DNA of 64,000 nt from Streptomyces sp. SPB162 (GTDB lineage Bacteria; Actinomycetota; Actinomycetes; Streptomycetales; Streptomycetaceae). Each line of letters opens with the position of its first letter. Positions within the stretch are counted from its first letter, which is position 1. This document shows positions 1-9,426 of this stretch, piece after piece. The stretch covers positions 2,888,501-2,952,500 of the forward strand of contig NZ_JAQFII010000001.1 in NCBI RefSeq assembly GCF_029504575.1, written 5' to 3'. The notes beneath the pieces were generated by a model. That model ran no database searches, was not told the DNA's origin, and saw only the letters and a list, made by a program, of their open reading frames with translations. The position numbers and the translations under genes are program-made.

Positions 1-1506
1 CTGGACGGTGGAGTCCACGGCGGCGAGCACGTCGAGCCGCCCGGTGCCCATCTCGTACGGGGTGAAGCCGCTGAGCTGCTTCGACGAGCTCATCAGCGCG
101 TCCTTGAGCTGCTGCCCGGTCCAGTCGGGGTGCCGCTGCTTGAGGATCGCGGCGGCGCCCGCGACGTGCGGGGTGGCCATCGAGGTGCCGGACATGGTCT
201 GGTACATGCCGCTGCCCGAGGTGAGCGCCTGCGAGCGGGCCGCGGTGATGTCGACGCCGGGGGCGGAGATGTCCGGCTTCAGCCCGTACGAGCCGCTCAG
301 CGGACCCATGCTGGAGAAGTCGGCGCGGCCGTCCTGCTTGTCGACGGCGGCGACCGTCAGTGCTGTGGCCGCCGAGCCGGGCGCGCCGATGGAGCCGGCC
401 GCGTACGCGTTCCCCGCGGCGATGACGAAGAGCGGTCCGCCGTCGGCCGAGAGGCGGTCCACCGCCTGGGCCATCGGGTCGGTACCGTCGTCGGGGAGCG
501 GCGAGCCGAGGCTCATGCTGACCACGTCGGCGCCCTGGGCCTTCGCCCACTCCATGCCGGCGATGATCCCGGAGTCCGCCCCGGACCCCTCGTTGGAGAG
601 CACCTTGCCGATGAGCAGTTTCGCGCCGGGCGCGACGCCCTTGTAGTCGCCGCCGGAGGCGGCCCCGGTGCCCGCGATCGTCGAGGCGACGTGCGTGCCG
701 TGGCCGTTCCCGTCGGTGACCGCCTGGCCGGGGACGAAGCTCTGCTCGGCGGAGACCTGGTCCTTCAGGTCCGGGTGCGTGTCGTCGATCCCGGTGTCCA
801 GGATCGCGACCTTGCGGCCCTTGCCGTCGTACCCCTGCGCCCACGCCTGCGGCGCGTTGACCTGCGGTACCGACTCCTTCAGGCTCGCCTCGACGCGGCC
901 GTCCAGCCACAGCCTGTCGATGCCGTTGTCGAGCGCCCCGGCCTTCGCGGGGGTGGCAACCACGTCCTGCCAGAAGGCGCGGGTGTCCTTCTTGCGCGCC
1001 TTGAGCGCGGCGCCGCCGATGCTGGACAGCGATCGGGTGGCGGTGCTGCCCGCGGGGGCGGCGGGCAGCGAGCGCGCGGCACGGGCGGCGGCGGTGTAGG
1101 TGGCGATCAGCGGGACGCCGCCGGAGCGGGCGTCGTCGTAACCCATCTTCACCAGCGCCGTCACGTCGAACAGCCGGCGGTCGAGTCGGCCCGCGGCGAG
1201 CAGCGGCAGCGCCTCGTCCGGCAGGACGTAGGTCTCACCGCCCGCCTGCTGGACGTGCACGCCGCCGGGGGCTCCGTGCGGGCGGTCCACGGTGACGGTG
1301 TCCTGCGCGCCGGCCCCGTCGGCGAAGTGCACGACGTCTCCGGAGACCAGGGTGATGTCGTACGTCTTTGCCTGCGGCGCCGCGGTGCGCGGGGCGGCGC
1401 CGGGGGCGGCGGCGGTTGCGGAGGTGGCGGGGAGGAGGAGTCCGGTGCCGAGCGCGAGCGCGGTGGCGCTGGCGAGCACGGAGGCACGGCGTCTTATCGG
1501 CGTCAT
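1..1506 (-). CDS. S8 family secreted serine protease (subtilase), C-terminus cut by window edge
   Basis: Extracellular subtilisin-type endopeptidase. Read on the minus strand, the protein opens with a basic N-region (MTPIRRRAS) and a hydrophobic stretch ending near ATSATAAA, a Sec signal peptide. A propeptide-like segment of about 190 residues follows. The catalytic triad is visible: Asp in ILDTGIDDTHPDL (about residue 236), His in GNGHGTHVAST (about 270) and Ser in SGTSMATPHVAGA (about 439), with the oxyanion Asn in AAGNAYA (about 364). The family often carries further C-terminal domains, which would lie before base 1. An ATG two codons upstream (1512) is equally possible; neither has a clear ribosome binding site. 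No neighbour indicates its substrate. Confidence 0.93.
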   Translation of the reverse strand, partial: MTPIRRRASVLASATALALGTGLLLPATSATAAAPGAAPRTAAPQAKTYDITLVSGDVVHFADGAGAQDTVTVDRPHGAPGGVHVQQAGGETYVLPDEALPLLAAGRLDRRLFDVTALVKMGYDDARSGGVPLIATYTAAARAARSLPAAPAGSTATRSLSSIGGAALKARKKDTRAFWQDVVATPAKAGALDNGIDRLWLDGRVEASLKESVPQVNAPQAWAQGYDGKGRKVAILDTGIDDTHPDLKDQVSAEQSFVPGQAVTDGNGHGTHVASTIAGTGAASGGDYKGVAPGAKLLIGKVLSNEGSGADSGIIAGMEWAKAQGADVVSMSLGSPLPDDGTDPMAQAVDRLSADGGPLFVIAAGNAYAAGSIGAPGSAATALTVAAVDKQDGRADFSSMGPLSGSYGLKPDISAPGVDITAARSQALTSGSGMYQTMSGTSMATPHVAGAAAILKQRHPDWTGQQLKDALMSSSKQLSGFTPYEMGTGRLDVLAAVDSTVQ

Positions 1507-1687
1507 GCACATGATCTATCGGCACGGAGCCGCGCCGCGCACCGCCCCGGCCTGGCAGGATCCCGCCTGGCGGACATCCGCCGCGCCTCTGGCGTCCGTC
1601 CGCCGCGGATCGGGCGCCCGCCCGGGGGGGTCCGGCGGCCGTTTTTGAGCACCCCGGAGGATCGGGTACGATCTTCCATGTCAACAC

Positions 1688-1761
1688 GCGCCGTTAGCTC
1701 AGTTGGTTAGAGCAGCTGACTCTTAATCAGCGGGTCCGGGGTTCGAGTCCCTGACGGCGCA
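1688..1761 (+). tRNA. tRNA-Lys (anticodon CTT)
   Basis: A complete cloverleaf can be drawn. The acceptor arm is GCGCCGT (1688-1694) paired with ACGGCGC (1754-1760) and discriminator A1761. The D arm contains AGCTCAGTTGGTTAGAGC, the anticodon loop is CTCTTAA with anticodon CTT, and the T arm contains GGTTCGAGTCC. CCA is not encoded. A strong hairpin follows directly at 1771. Confidence 0.97.
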
Positions 1762-1770
1762 CAGACGGTC

Positions 1771-1803
1771 GAAGGCCCCTCGCGGAAGCGGGGGGCCTTC
1801 TTC
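1771..1803 (+). terminator. Hairpin terminator after tRNA-Lys
   Basis: GAAGGCCCC...GGGGGCCTTC stem with a short loop followed by TTC, 10 bases past the tRNA 3' end. It probably ends the tRNA transcript and also insulates the convergent metallophosphoesterase gene. Confidence 0.8.
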
Positions 1804-1835
1804 GTGCTCCGGTGCGCGGGTCGCGCAGGCTCACG

Positions 1836-2678
1836 TCACCGGTTCTCCGGTTCCGGGAGGATCTGGCGCGGGACGGTCCTGGGGTGGCCCGGGCGGTTCC
1901 ATTCCCGGGGGTAGCCGACCGAGACCTCCTCGAAGCGGACCCCGTCGTACCAGGCGGTCCTGGGGATGTGCAGATGTCCGTAGACCACCGCGCTCACCGT
2001 GAAGCGCTGGTGCCAGTCGGCCGTCCGCTCCGTGCCGCACCACTGGGCGAACTCCGGGTAGTGCAGGATCCGGGTGGGCTGGCGGACCAGCGGGAAGTGG
2101 TTGACCAGGACCAGCGGGAGGGCCGGGTCGCAGTCCAGTAACCGGCGCTCGGACTCCTTCACCCGCGCCCGGCACCAGGCGTCGCGGCTCGGGAACGGAT
2201 CCGGGTGCAGCAGGAACTCGTCACTGCACACGATCCCGGACTTGTACGCCTGCGCGAGCGACTCCTCCTTGTTCGCGGCGGTCTCGGTGCGGAACGTGTA
2301 GTCGTAGAGGACGAACAGCGGCGCGACGACGGCCGGGCCGCCCGCGCCCGCCCAGACCGGGTACGGGTCCTCCGGGGTCAGCACGCCCAGCGACCGGCAC
2401 ATCTCGACCAGGTGGCGGTAGCGCGCCTCCCCGCGCAACTGGACCGGGTCCTCGGCGGGCGTCCACAGGTCATGGTTGCCAGGCGCCCACACCACCCGGG
2501 CGTATCTGCTGCTCAGCAGGGTCAGCGCCCACTCGATGCCGTCCGTCAGCTCGCCGACGTCGCCCGCGACGATCAGCCAGTCGGTGTCCGACTCGGGGCG
2601 CAGGCCCTCGACGATCTTCCGGTTCTCCGCGAACGCCACATGCAGGTCGCTGATACCCCAGAGCTTTCCATCCGGCAT
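1836..2678 (-). CDS. Calcineurin-like metallophosphoesterase
   Basis: Predicted cytoplasmic phosphoesterase of 280 aa with the binuclear-metal motif set of the calcineurin superfamily: SDLH near residue 10, GDVGE (about 47), APGNHD (about 75), VNHFP (about 197) and a C-terminal GHLHIP (about 244). No signal peptide or membrane segment is visible, and the substrate cannot be told from sequence. It is convergent with tRNA-Lys and divergent from mrpA. The ATG at 2678 is chosen because the metal motif begins a few residues later; the frame stays open upstream, but with no family resemblance. Confidence 0.9.
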   Translation of the reverse strand: MPDGKLWGISDLHVAFAENRKIVEGLRPESDTDWLIVAGDVGELTDGIEWALTLLSSRYARVVWAPGNHDLWTPAEDPVQLRGEARYRHLVEMCRSLGVLTPEDPYPVWAGAGGPAVVAPLFVLYDYTFRTETAANKEESLAQAYKSGIVCSDEFLLHPDPFPSRDAWCRARVKESERRLLDCDPALPLVLVNHFPLVRQPTRILHYPEFAQWCGTERTADWHQRFTVSAVVYGHLHIPRTAWYDGVRFEEVSVGYPREWNRPGHPRTVPRQILPEPENR

Positions 2679-2792
2679 ATGCAGACGGTAGGCGGATCCG
2701 GCCACGGGCGGTACCCCGCCCAATGGGTGATCCTGGCCTACGCAGGGCGCGCCGGTCGGCCGCACCGCCGGGGCGGCGGAAGTGTTCGCCGC

Positions 2793-5667
2793 GTGCTCGC
2801 CCTGGTCGCCGCCCACTTCGTCCTCGCCGCCTGTGCCACCCCTCTGGTGCGGTGGCTCGGCCGGCGGGCCTTCCTCGTCCTCGCGCTGGCGCCGGCCGCC
2901 ACGGCGGTGTGGGCGCTCACGTGGTGGACGTCGGTCGCCGACGGCGCGGTGCGCGTCGAGCGGTGGCGGTGGGCGCCCGCGCTCGGCCTGGAGATCGCGC
3001 TGCGGCTCGACGCCCTGGGGCTGCTGCTGACCGTGCTGGTCGGCGGCGTCGGGGCGCTCGTACTCGGTTACTGCGGCGGCTACTTCGCGGACGACGAGCC
3101 GGGACTGGCGAGCTTCGCGGGCAATCTGACCGCCTTCGCCGGGGCGATGCTCGGGCTCGTCCTCGCCGACGACCTGATCCTGCTCTACGTCTTCTGGGAA
3201 CTCACCACCGTGTTCTCGTTCCTGCTCATCGGCCATCTGTCGGTGAAGAAGGCCAACCGGCGCTCCGCGCTGCAGGCGCTGCTCGTCACCACCGTCGGCG
3301 GGCTCGCCATGCTCGTCGGTCTGCTGATACTCGGTCAGGCCGCCGGCACCTACCGGATCTCCGTCCTCGTCGCGCATCCGCCGCCGCTCGGCGGCACGGC
3401 GGTGCCGGTCGCCCTGGTGCTGGTGCTCGCCGGGGCGCTGTCGAAGTCCGCGATCTGGCCGTTCAGCCTGTGGCTGCCCGGTGCCATGGCGGCGCCGACG
3501 CCGGTCAGCGCCTATCTGCACGCGGCGGCCATGGTGAAGGGCGGCGTCTACCTCGTCGCCCGGCTCTCCCCCGCCTTCGCCGCGGTCGCGCCCTGGCGGG
3601 GTGTGACGCTGACGCTCGGGGCCGCCACCATGCTGCTCGGCGGCTGGCGGGCGCTGCGCGAGACGGACCTCAAACGGATCCTGGCCTACGGGACGGTGAG
3701 CCAGCTCGGCTTCCTCACCGCGCTGGTGGGGGCCGGATCCCGGTACACCGCGCTGGCCGGCGCCACCATGCTGCTGACGCACGCGCTGTTCAAGGCGCCG
3801 CTGTTCCTCGTCGTCGGCATCGTCGACCACGCCACCGGGAGCCGCGACATCCGCCGCCTCGGCGGTCTGGCGCGCGCGATGCCGCTGGTCTGCGCCGCTG
3901 CCTGCCTCGCGGGCGCCTCCATGGCGGCCCTGCCGCCCTTCCTCGGCTTCGCCGCCAAGGAGGCCGCGTTCGCGGCGCTCTGGGCCGGCGGCGCGGCCGA
4001 CCGGCTCACCCTCTACGCCGCCGTCGCCGGCTCGGCGCTGACCACCGCGTACACGCTGCGCTTCCTGTACGGCGCCTTCGGCCCGGCCACGTCGCCCGAC
4101 CGGCCGCCCGCGACCGCGCGCGACCGAGGGACGAACGTGGCCCTGTTGGCCCCCACCGCACTGCTGGCGCTGGCGGGCCTGGTACTGGGCCCGTGGGTGG
4201 GCCTGCTGCAGCCGCTGATGGCGCGCTACGCGGCCGCGTTCCCGTCCCTCGGAACCCCCTACCACCTGGCGCTGTGGCACGGCGCCGGCCTCCCTCTCAC
4301 CCTGTCGGAGATCGCGTGGGTGGCCGGCGTGGCCCTGTTCGTCGTGCGCGAGCGCCTGGTGCGCTGGGGCAAGCGGCTGGCGTGGCCGAGCGCCGAGGCG
4401 GCGTTCGCCCAGATCCTGTGGCAGACCGAGCGCTTCGCGCTGCAGCTCACCGGGAGCATCCAGCGCGGTTCACTGCCGGTGTACCTCGGCACGGCGCTGC
4501 TGGTCTTCTCGGGCGCCGAGGCGGCGGCGCTGCTCACCGACCGGCCCTGGGCGTGGGGTGGCGCCCCGCGCTGGGGGGACGACGCGGGCCAGATCGCGGT
4601 GGCGATCGCCGTGGCGGCGGCGGGCGTGCTGTGCCTGCCGACCCGGCAGCGGATGAAGGCGGTGGTGCTGGCCGGCACCACCGGCTACGGCACCGGCGTG
4701 CTGTTCGTGCTGCAGGGGGCGCCGGACCTCGCGCTGACGCAGTTCACGGTGGAGACGACCAGCATCGTCGTGTTCGTCCTGGTGCTGCGCCGCCTCCCGC
4801 ACCGCTTCCCGCCAACCGCGACGGTGTGGCGCCGCGCTCTGCACGCCGCGCTCGGCGTCACCGCCGGGACACTGGCGGCGGGCCTGACGTATCTGGCGCT
4901 GGCCGCCCGCCGGCACCCGGCTGCGGGCGCCGACATGGTCGCCGCGACCGGGCACGACGGGCTGCGGAACGTGGTCGCGACGATCCTCGTCGACCTGCGC
5001 GCCTGGGACACGATGGGCGAGTCGGCGGTGCTGGCGGTCGCGGCCGTCGGCGTGACGAGCCTGCTCTACCTGCGCCGCCGGGCCGGCTCGCTGCCGCGTG
5101 CCCAGGACGGCGGCGGGGCCGCGGGCGTGTGGGCGGCGGAGGTGCGCGCCGGTCCCCGCGCGGCCCCGGAGCGCACCTGGCTGGCGGCCGGCGCCACCCT
5201 CGACCCGGACCGGCGCTCGGTGGTCTTCGAGGTGGTGGCGCGGCTGGTCTTCCACCCCATCCTCGTGCTCTCGCTGTACCTGCTGTTCTGCGCGGAGAGC
5301 CTGCCGGGCGGCGGTTTCACGGCCGGGCTGGTCGCGGGTCTCGCCCTCGTCGTGCGGTATCTGGCGGGCGGGCGGTACGAGTTGGCGGAGGCGGCTCCCG
5401 TCGACGCCGGGTTCCTGCTCGGCGCGGGCCTGATGGTCTCCGTCGGAACGGGCCCTGGGCGGGCTGGTGTTCGGCTCCGACGTCCTGGCCGGCGGGGTGT
5501 TCCACACCCGGCTGCCGCTCTTCGGCGACGTACACGTCCCCAGCTCCGTGCTCTTCGACTGCGGCGTGTACCTGCTGGTCCTCGGGGTCGTCCTCGATGT
5601 GCTGCGCAGCCTCGGCGCCAAGATCGACCAGCAGATCGAGCGCGAGGAAGCCAGGAGGAAGGCATGA
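2793..5667 (+). CDS. mrpA: Mrp Na+/H+ antiporter subunit A with fused MrpB domain, apparent +1 frameshift
   Basis: Largest subunit of the multi-subunit cation/proton antiporter (Mrp/Mnh), a multi-spanning membrane protein related to complex I NuoL. The N-terminal part has the proton-translocating motifs of the family (WELTTVFSFLLIG near residue 135, LHAAAMVKGGVYL near 243, LTHALFKAPLFL near 327). The last 150 residues resemble MrpB, the usual actinobacterial A/B fusion. Near 5450-5452 the frame breaks: after GLMVSVGT the expected LGGLVFGSDV continues one frame over and runs to TGA 5665-5667. Removing one G from the GGG run restores about 957 aa. The GTG start at 2793 has a weak GGCGGAAG upstream. 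The stop overlaps mrpC (ATGA). Confidence 0.9.
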
Positions 5668-6150
5668 CCGCCACCGTCGCCCTGATCGCCGCCGGCGGGG
5701 TGCTCTTCGCCTGCGGGACGGCGCTGCTGCTCGCCCGCCCGCTGACCCGCATCCTGCTCGGCGCCATCCTGCTGGGCAACGGGGGTGAACCTGCTGGTGC
5801 TGGCCACCTCGGGCCCGTCGGGGAAGGCGCCGCTGCTCTCCCCCGGCACCGATCCCGCAGCGGTCTCCGACCCCTTCCCGCAGGCCATGGCGCTGACCGC
5901 GATCGTGATCACCCTCGCGCTGACCGCGTTCCTGCTGGCGATGGCGTACCGCAGCTGGCAGCTGACCGGCAGCGACGACGTCCAGGACGACGTCGAGGAC
6001 ATCCGCGTGACGCTGCGGGCCGAACACGAGGGGACGCGGGCCGAGTTGCGGACGGTGATCCGGGCGGACCGGGCCCGGCAGGCGCGCGCCGAGGACTCCG
6101 AGGACCTCGACGACGAACTGTGGGACAACGTGCTGGGGGCCGACCGGTGA
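5664..6150 (+). CDS. mrpC: Mrp antiporter subunit C, apparent +1 frameshift
   Basis: Small NuoK-like membrane subunit of the Mrp complex. It starts at ATG 5664 within the mrpA stop (ATGA) after AGGAGGAAGGC. The first segment reads MTATVALIAAGGVLFACGT and continues to ILLGAILLGNG. A run of five Gs at 5781-5785 then shifts the frame; with four Gs it continues NLLVLATSG, DPFPQAMALTAIVI (a family signature) and a charged tail ending in EDLDDELWDNVLGADR. The restored length is 161 aa, normal for actinobacterial MrpC. The stop overlaps mrpD by GTGA. Confidence 0.9.
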
Positions 6151-7775
6151 ACGCGACCACACTGCTGCCGCTGCCTGTCGTCCTCCCACTCTTCGCCGCC
6201 GGCCTCAAACTCGCCGTCGGGCTGCGGCTCCCCCGTATCCAGCGGTTCATCAGCGCGGCCGTCCTCAGTGTCGTGCTGGCCGCCTCCGTCACCCTGCTCG
6301 TGGCGGCCGACCGGGACGGCCCGCAGGTGATGCACGCGGGCGGCTGGCCGGTCCCGGTCGGCATCGCGCTGGTCGCCGACCGGCTGTCGGCGCTGATGCT
6401 GGTGGTCTCGTCCGCGGTGACGCTGTGCGTGCTGGTGTACTCCATCGGCCAGGGCATGGCCGACCGCGACGAGGCGACCCCGCTGTCGGTCTTCCACCCC
6501 GCCTATCTGATCCTCGTCGCAGGGGTCTCCGACACGTTCCTGTCCGGAGACCTGTTCAACCTCTACGTCGGCTTCGAGATCATGCTGACCGCGAGCTACG
6601 TCCTGCTGACCCTCGGCGGCACGGCGGCCCGGATCCGCGCCGGGGCCACGTACATCGTGGTGTCGCTGCTCTCCTCGGTGCTCTTCCTGGTCGCGATCGG
6701 CATGGTCTACGCGGCCACCGGCACCATGAACCTCGCGCAGCTCTCCGTGCGGCTGGCGGATCTGCCCGCCGGGATCCGGCTGGTGCTGCAACTCGCCCTG
6801 CTCACCGTCTTCGGCATCAAGGCGGCCGTCTTCCCGCTCGCCGCCTGGCTCCCCGACTCCTACCCGACGGCGCCCGCGCCCGTCACCGCCGTCTTCGCCG
6901 GGCTGCTCACCAAGGTCGGCGTGTACTCGATACTGCGCACCCAGACGCTGCTCTTCCCCGGCACCCGGCTCGCCGAGCCGCTGATGCTGATCGCCCTGCT
7001 GTCGATGGTCGTCGGGATCCTGGGCGCGGTCGCGCAGACCGACCTCAAGCGGCTGCTGTCGTTCACCCTCGTCAGCCACATCGGGTACATGGTCTTCGGT
7101 ATCGCGCTGGCCTCCCGCGGGGGCGTCGCGGGCGCGGTCTTCTACGTCGCCCACCACATCACCGTGCAGACGACGCTCTTCCTCGTCACCGGCCTGGTGG
7201 AACGCCGGGGCGGCACCACCGACCTGCAGCGGCTCGGCGGGCTCGCCAAGATCTCACCGCTGCTCGCCGCGGTCTTCTTCGTGCCCGCGATGAACCTCGC
7301 CGGGATCCCGCCGCTGTCGGGCTTCCTCGGCAAGCTCGGACTGCTGCGCGCGGGTGTCGCCGACGGGGGCGTTTGGGCATACGTGCTGGTCGGCGGTGGT
7401 GTGCTGACCAGCCTGCTGACGCTCTACGCGCTGATCAAGGTCTGGAACCTGGCGTTCTGGCGGGCGGCGCCGCCCGATCTGTGCGAGGACGGCACCGTGC
7501 TGGAGAGCGACGAGGGCGACGACGCGGAGGGGTCCGACGACTCCGACGAGGACACCCTGATGCCCGCCGGGCGCCCCGAGTCCGCGTCCCTCAGCGGTCG
7601 TTCGATCACCACGAGCGCCGCGCTCCCCCGCACGATGCTCGCCGCGACCATGACCCTGGTCGCGCTCGGGCTGGCCTACACCGTGCTGGCAGGACCGCTG
7701 ACGGGGCTCGCCGACCGTGCGGCCGGCGAGCTCCTGTCACGGACGCCCTACGTGCAGGCGGTCCTGGCGCGCTGA
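6147..7775 (+). CDS. mrpD: Mrp Na+/H+ antiporter subunit D
   Basis: Intact 542-aa NuoN/NuoM-like proton-translocating subunit with about 14 hydrophobic segments. Family signatures include FNLYVGFEIMLTASYVL (about 133), FGIKAAVFPLAAWLPDSYP (about 222) with its conserved Lys, and the later LLSFTLVSHIGYM and NLAGIPPLSGFLGK. It starts at GTG 6147, overlapping the mrpC stop, so translation is coupled. An acidic insert (ESDEGDDAEGSDDSDED, about 453-469) before the last helix is unusual for the family. The next gene on this strand is not mrpE: two opposite-strand genes intervene, and mrpE resumes at 10995. Confidence 0.95.
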   Translation: MNATTLLPLPVVLPLFAAGLKLAVGLRLPRIQRFISAAVLSVVLAASVTLLVAADRDGPQVMHAGGWPVPVGIALVADRLSALMLVVSSAVTLCVLVYSIGQGMADRDEATPLSVFHPAYLILVAGVSDTFLSGDLFNLYVGFEIMLTASYVLLTLGGTAARIRAGATYIVVSLLSSVLFLVAIGMVYAATGTMNLAQLSVRLADLPAGIRLVLQLALLTVFGIKAAVFPLAAWLPDSYPTAPAPVTAVFAGLLTKVGVYSILRTQTLLFPGTRLAEPLMLIALLSMVVGILGAVAQTDLKRLLSFTLVSHIGYMVFGIALASRGGVAGAVFYVAHHITVQTTLFLVTGLVERRGGTTDLQRLGGLAKISPLLAAVFFVPAMNLAGIPPLSGFLGKLGLLRAGVADGGVWAYVLVGGGVLTSLLTLYALIKVWNLAFWRAAPPDLCEDGTVLESDEGDDAEGSDDSDEDTLMPAGRPESASLSGRSITTSAALPRTMLAATMTLVALGLAYTVLAGPLTGLADRAAGELLSRTPYVQAVLAR

Positions 7776-7776
7776 C

Positions 7777-9270
7777 TCACCGGTCGTGGACGGTGTGTGT
7801 CGCCGCGATCTGCTTCCAGGACTTGGGCTCCACCGTCGGGGCCGCTGCCTTCGGGGCCGCTGCCTTCGGGGCCGCTGAAGGTGCCGCGGGCTTGGACGCG
7901 GTGAAGAGCCAGGTCTCGAAGAGCGGGCCGAGCTTCTTGCCGGAGATCTTCTCGGCGAGCTTCTGGAACTCGGTGATGGAGCCGTTGCCGTACTGGTGCT
8001 GGGCCGGCCAGGCCTTGAGCAGGGCGAAGAACGCCGTGTCGCCGATCTTGTTCCGCAGTGCCTGGATGGCGAGCGCGCCCCGGTCGTAGACGGCCGCGTC
8101 GAACTGGTTCTCCGCGCCGGGGTCGCCGGGCTTCACGGTCCAGAACGGGTCGTCGGCCGGGTGCTGGCCGTAGACCCAGTCGGCGAGTTCCTGCGCGGTG
8201 CCCTCGCCCTCGTGCTCCGACCACAGCCACTGCGCGTAACTGGCGAAGCCCTCATTGAGCCAGATGTCCGACCAGTGGGCGACCGAGACGCTGTCGCCCC
8301 ACCACTGGTGCGCGAGCTCGTGGACGACGACCGAGGGATTCGCCCCGGCCGCGAACTGCGCGGGGCTGTAGAAGACCCGGCCCTGCGTCTCGACGGCGTA
8401 GTGCGTGGGCACGTTGGGGGCGTAGCCGCCCGCGGCGCTGAACGGGTACGGGCCGAAGAAGCCGCTCTCCCAGTCGATGATCTCGCCGGTGCGCTCGATG
8501 CTCGCGCGGGCGGCGCCGTCGTTGTCGCCCAGGTCCTTGCTGTAGGCGTTGATGACGGGCAGCCCGTTGGCGGTGGTGTTCCGCGTGATGTCGAACTTCC
8601 CGACCGCGAGCGTGGCCAGGTACGTGGCCTGCGGCTTGTTCTGCCGCCAGTTGTAGCGTGTCCAGCCGATCTTGGAGGTCTGCGAGACCAGCACGCCGTT
8701 GCTGATCGCGGCCGAGCCGTCGGGGACGAGCACCGAGACGTCGAAGGTGGCCTTGTCCAGCGGGTGGTCGTTGCTGGGGAACCACCACCAGGCGGATTCC
8801 GGCTCGTTGGCGGCGACGCCGCCGTCGGGGGTGCGCTGCCAGGACGTGAAGCCGTAGCGCTTCACCTTGCCCGGGACGCCGGAGTAGCGGACGACGACGG
8901 TGGCCTGCTGGCCCTTGGCGAGCGGGGTGGCCGGGGTGATCTCCAGCTCCTGCTCGCCGCTGGTGGCGAACTTCGCGATCCGGCCGTTGACCCGGACCTC
9001 GCTGACGTCCAGCGCGAAGTCGAGGTTGAAGCGGGTCAGCCCCTGGGTGGCGGTGGCCAGCAGGGTCGCGGTGCCCTCCAGCTCGTCGGTGGCGGGCTGG
9101 TACTTCAGCCGCAGGTCGTAGTGGGAGACGTCATAGCCGCCGTTCCCGTACGACGGGTAGTAGGGGTCGCCGATGCCGGGCGCCCCCGGTCCTGCGTCGG
9201 CGGCGGATGCCGGGATCGCCAGCAGCAGGCCGGCGGCGCTCACAGCGGAAACGATCGCTCTCTTACGCAC
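7777..9270 (-). CDS. Secreted M1 family metallopeptidase
   Basis: Zinc aminopeptidase of 497 aa. GTG 9270 is chosen because GGAGGA lies six bases upstream and the protein then opens with a signal peptide (RKRAIVSAVSAAGLLLAIPASAADA). The M1 motifs are the exopeptidase-type segment THYAVETQG and HELAHQWWGD (about 317) followed by WLNEGFASY, which supplies the third zinc ligand Glu. The protein is about half the length of classical PepN, matching the short actinobacterial M1 group. The C-terminus carries an Ala/Pro/Lys tail with the repeated unit PKAAA, encoded by tandem GGGGCCGCTGCCTTC at about 7837-7880. The stop lies two bases from the mrpD stop. Confidence 0.94.
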   Translation of the reverse strand: MRKRAIVSAVSAAGLLLAIPASAADAGPGAPGIGDPYYPSYGNGGYDVSHYDLRLKYQPATDELEGTATLLATATQGLTRFNLDFALDVSEVRVNGRIAKFATSGEQELEITPATPLAKGQQATVVVRYSGVPGKVKRYGFTSWQRTPDGGVAANEPESAWWWFPSNDHPLDKATFDVSVLVPDGSAAISNGVLVSQTSKIGWTRYNWRQNKPQATYLATLAVGKFDITRNTTANGLPVINAYSKDLGDNDGAARASIERTGEIIDWESGFFGPYPFSAAGGYAPNVPTHYAVETQGRVFYSPAQFAAGANPSVVVHELAHQWWGDSVSVAHWSDIWLNEGFASYAQWLWSEHEGEGTAQELADWVYGQHPADDPFWTVKPGDPGAENQFDAAVYDRGALAIQALRNKIGDTAFFALLKAWPAQHQYGNGSITEFQKLAEKISGKKLGPLFETWLFTASKPAAPSAAPKAAAPKAAAPTVEPKSWKQIAATHTVHDR

Positions 9271-9426
9271 AGGGGTCCTCCAGCGCGGGGTGAGTTCGGA
9301 CACCCCGACCCTAGGAACCGGCTGTGGTCCCAGCCACCCCTTCGCCCACTGCTGTCTCAAGACCTTCACCGCGCGCAACACAACGTCTCAAAACACCGTC
9401 CGGCGCCCACCCGCCGTGACCCCGGC

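Noticed and set aside
1836..4280. 814-residue minus-strand open frame through mrpA
   Set aside because: Only its last 280 residues (the metallophosphoesterase) look like protein; the rest is Gln/Arg/Gly-rich shadow of mrpA.
4470..7157. 895-residue minus-strand open frame opposite mrpA-D
   Set aside because: Low-complexity His/Arg/Asp/Gln composition of a GC-skew shadow; no family motif.
2205..7775. A single 1,856-residue plus-strand polyprotein covering mrpA-C-D
   Set aside because: The frame is continuous only because two +1 shifts and ordinary overlaps leave no stop; between 5455-5663 and 5786-6146 the translation is nonsense while the true mrpA and mrpC endings lie in another frame.
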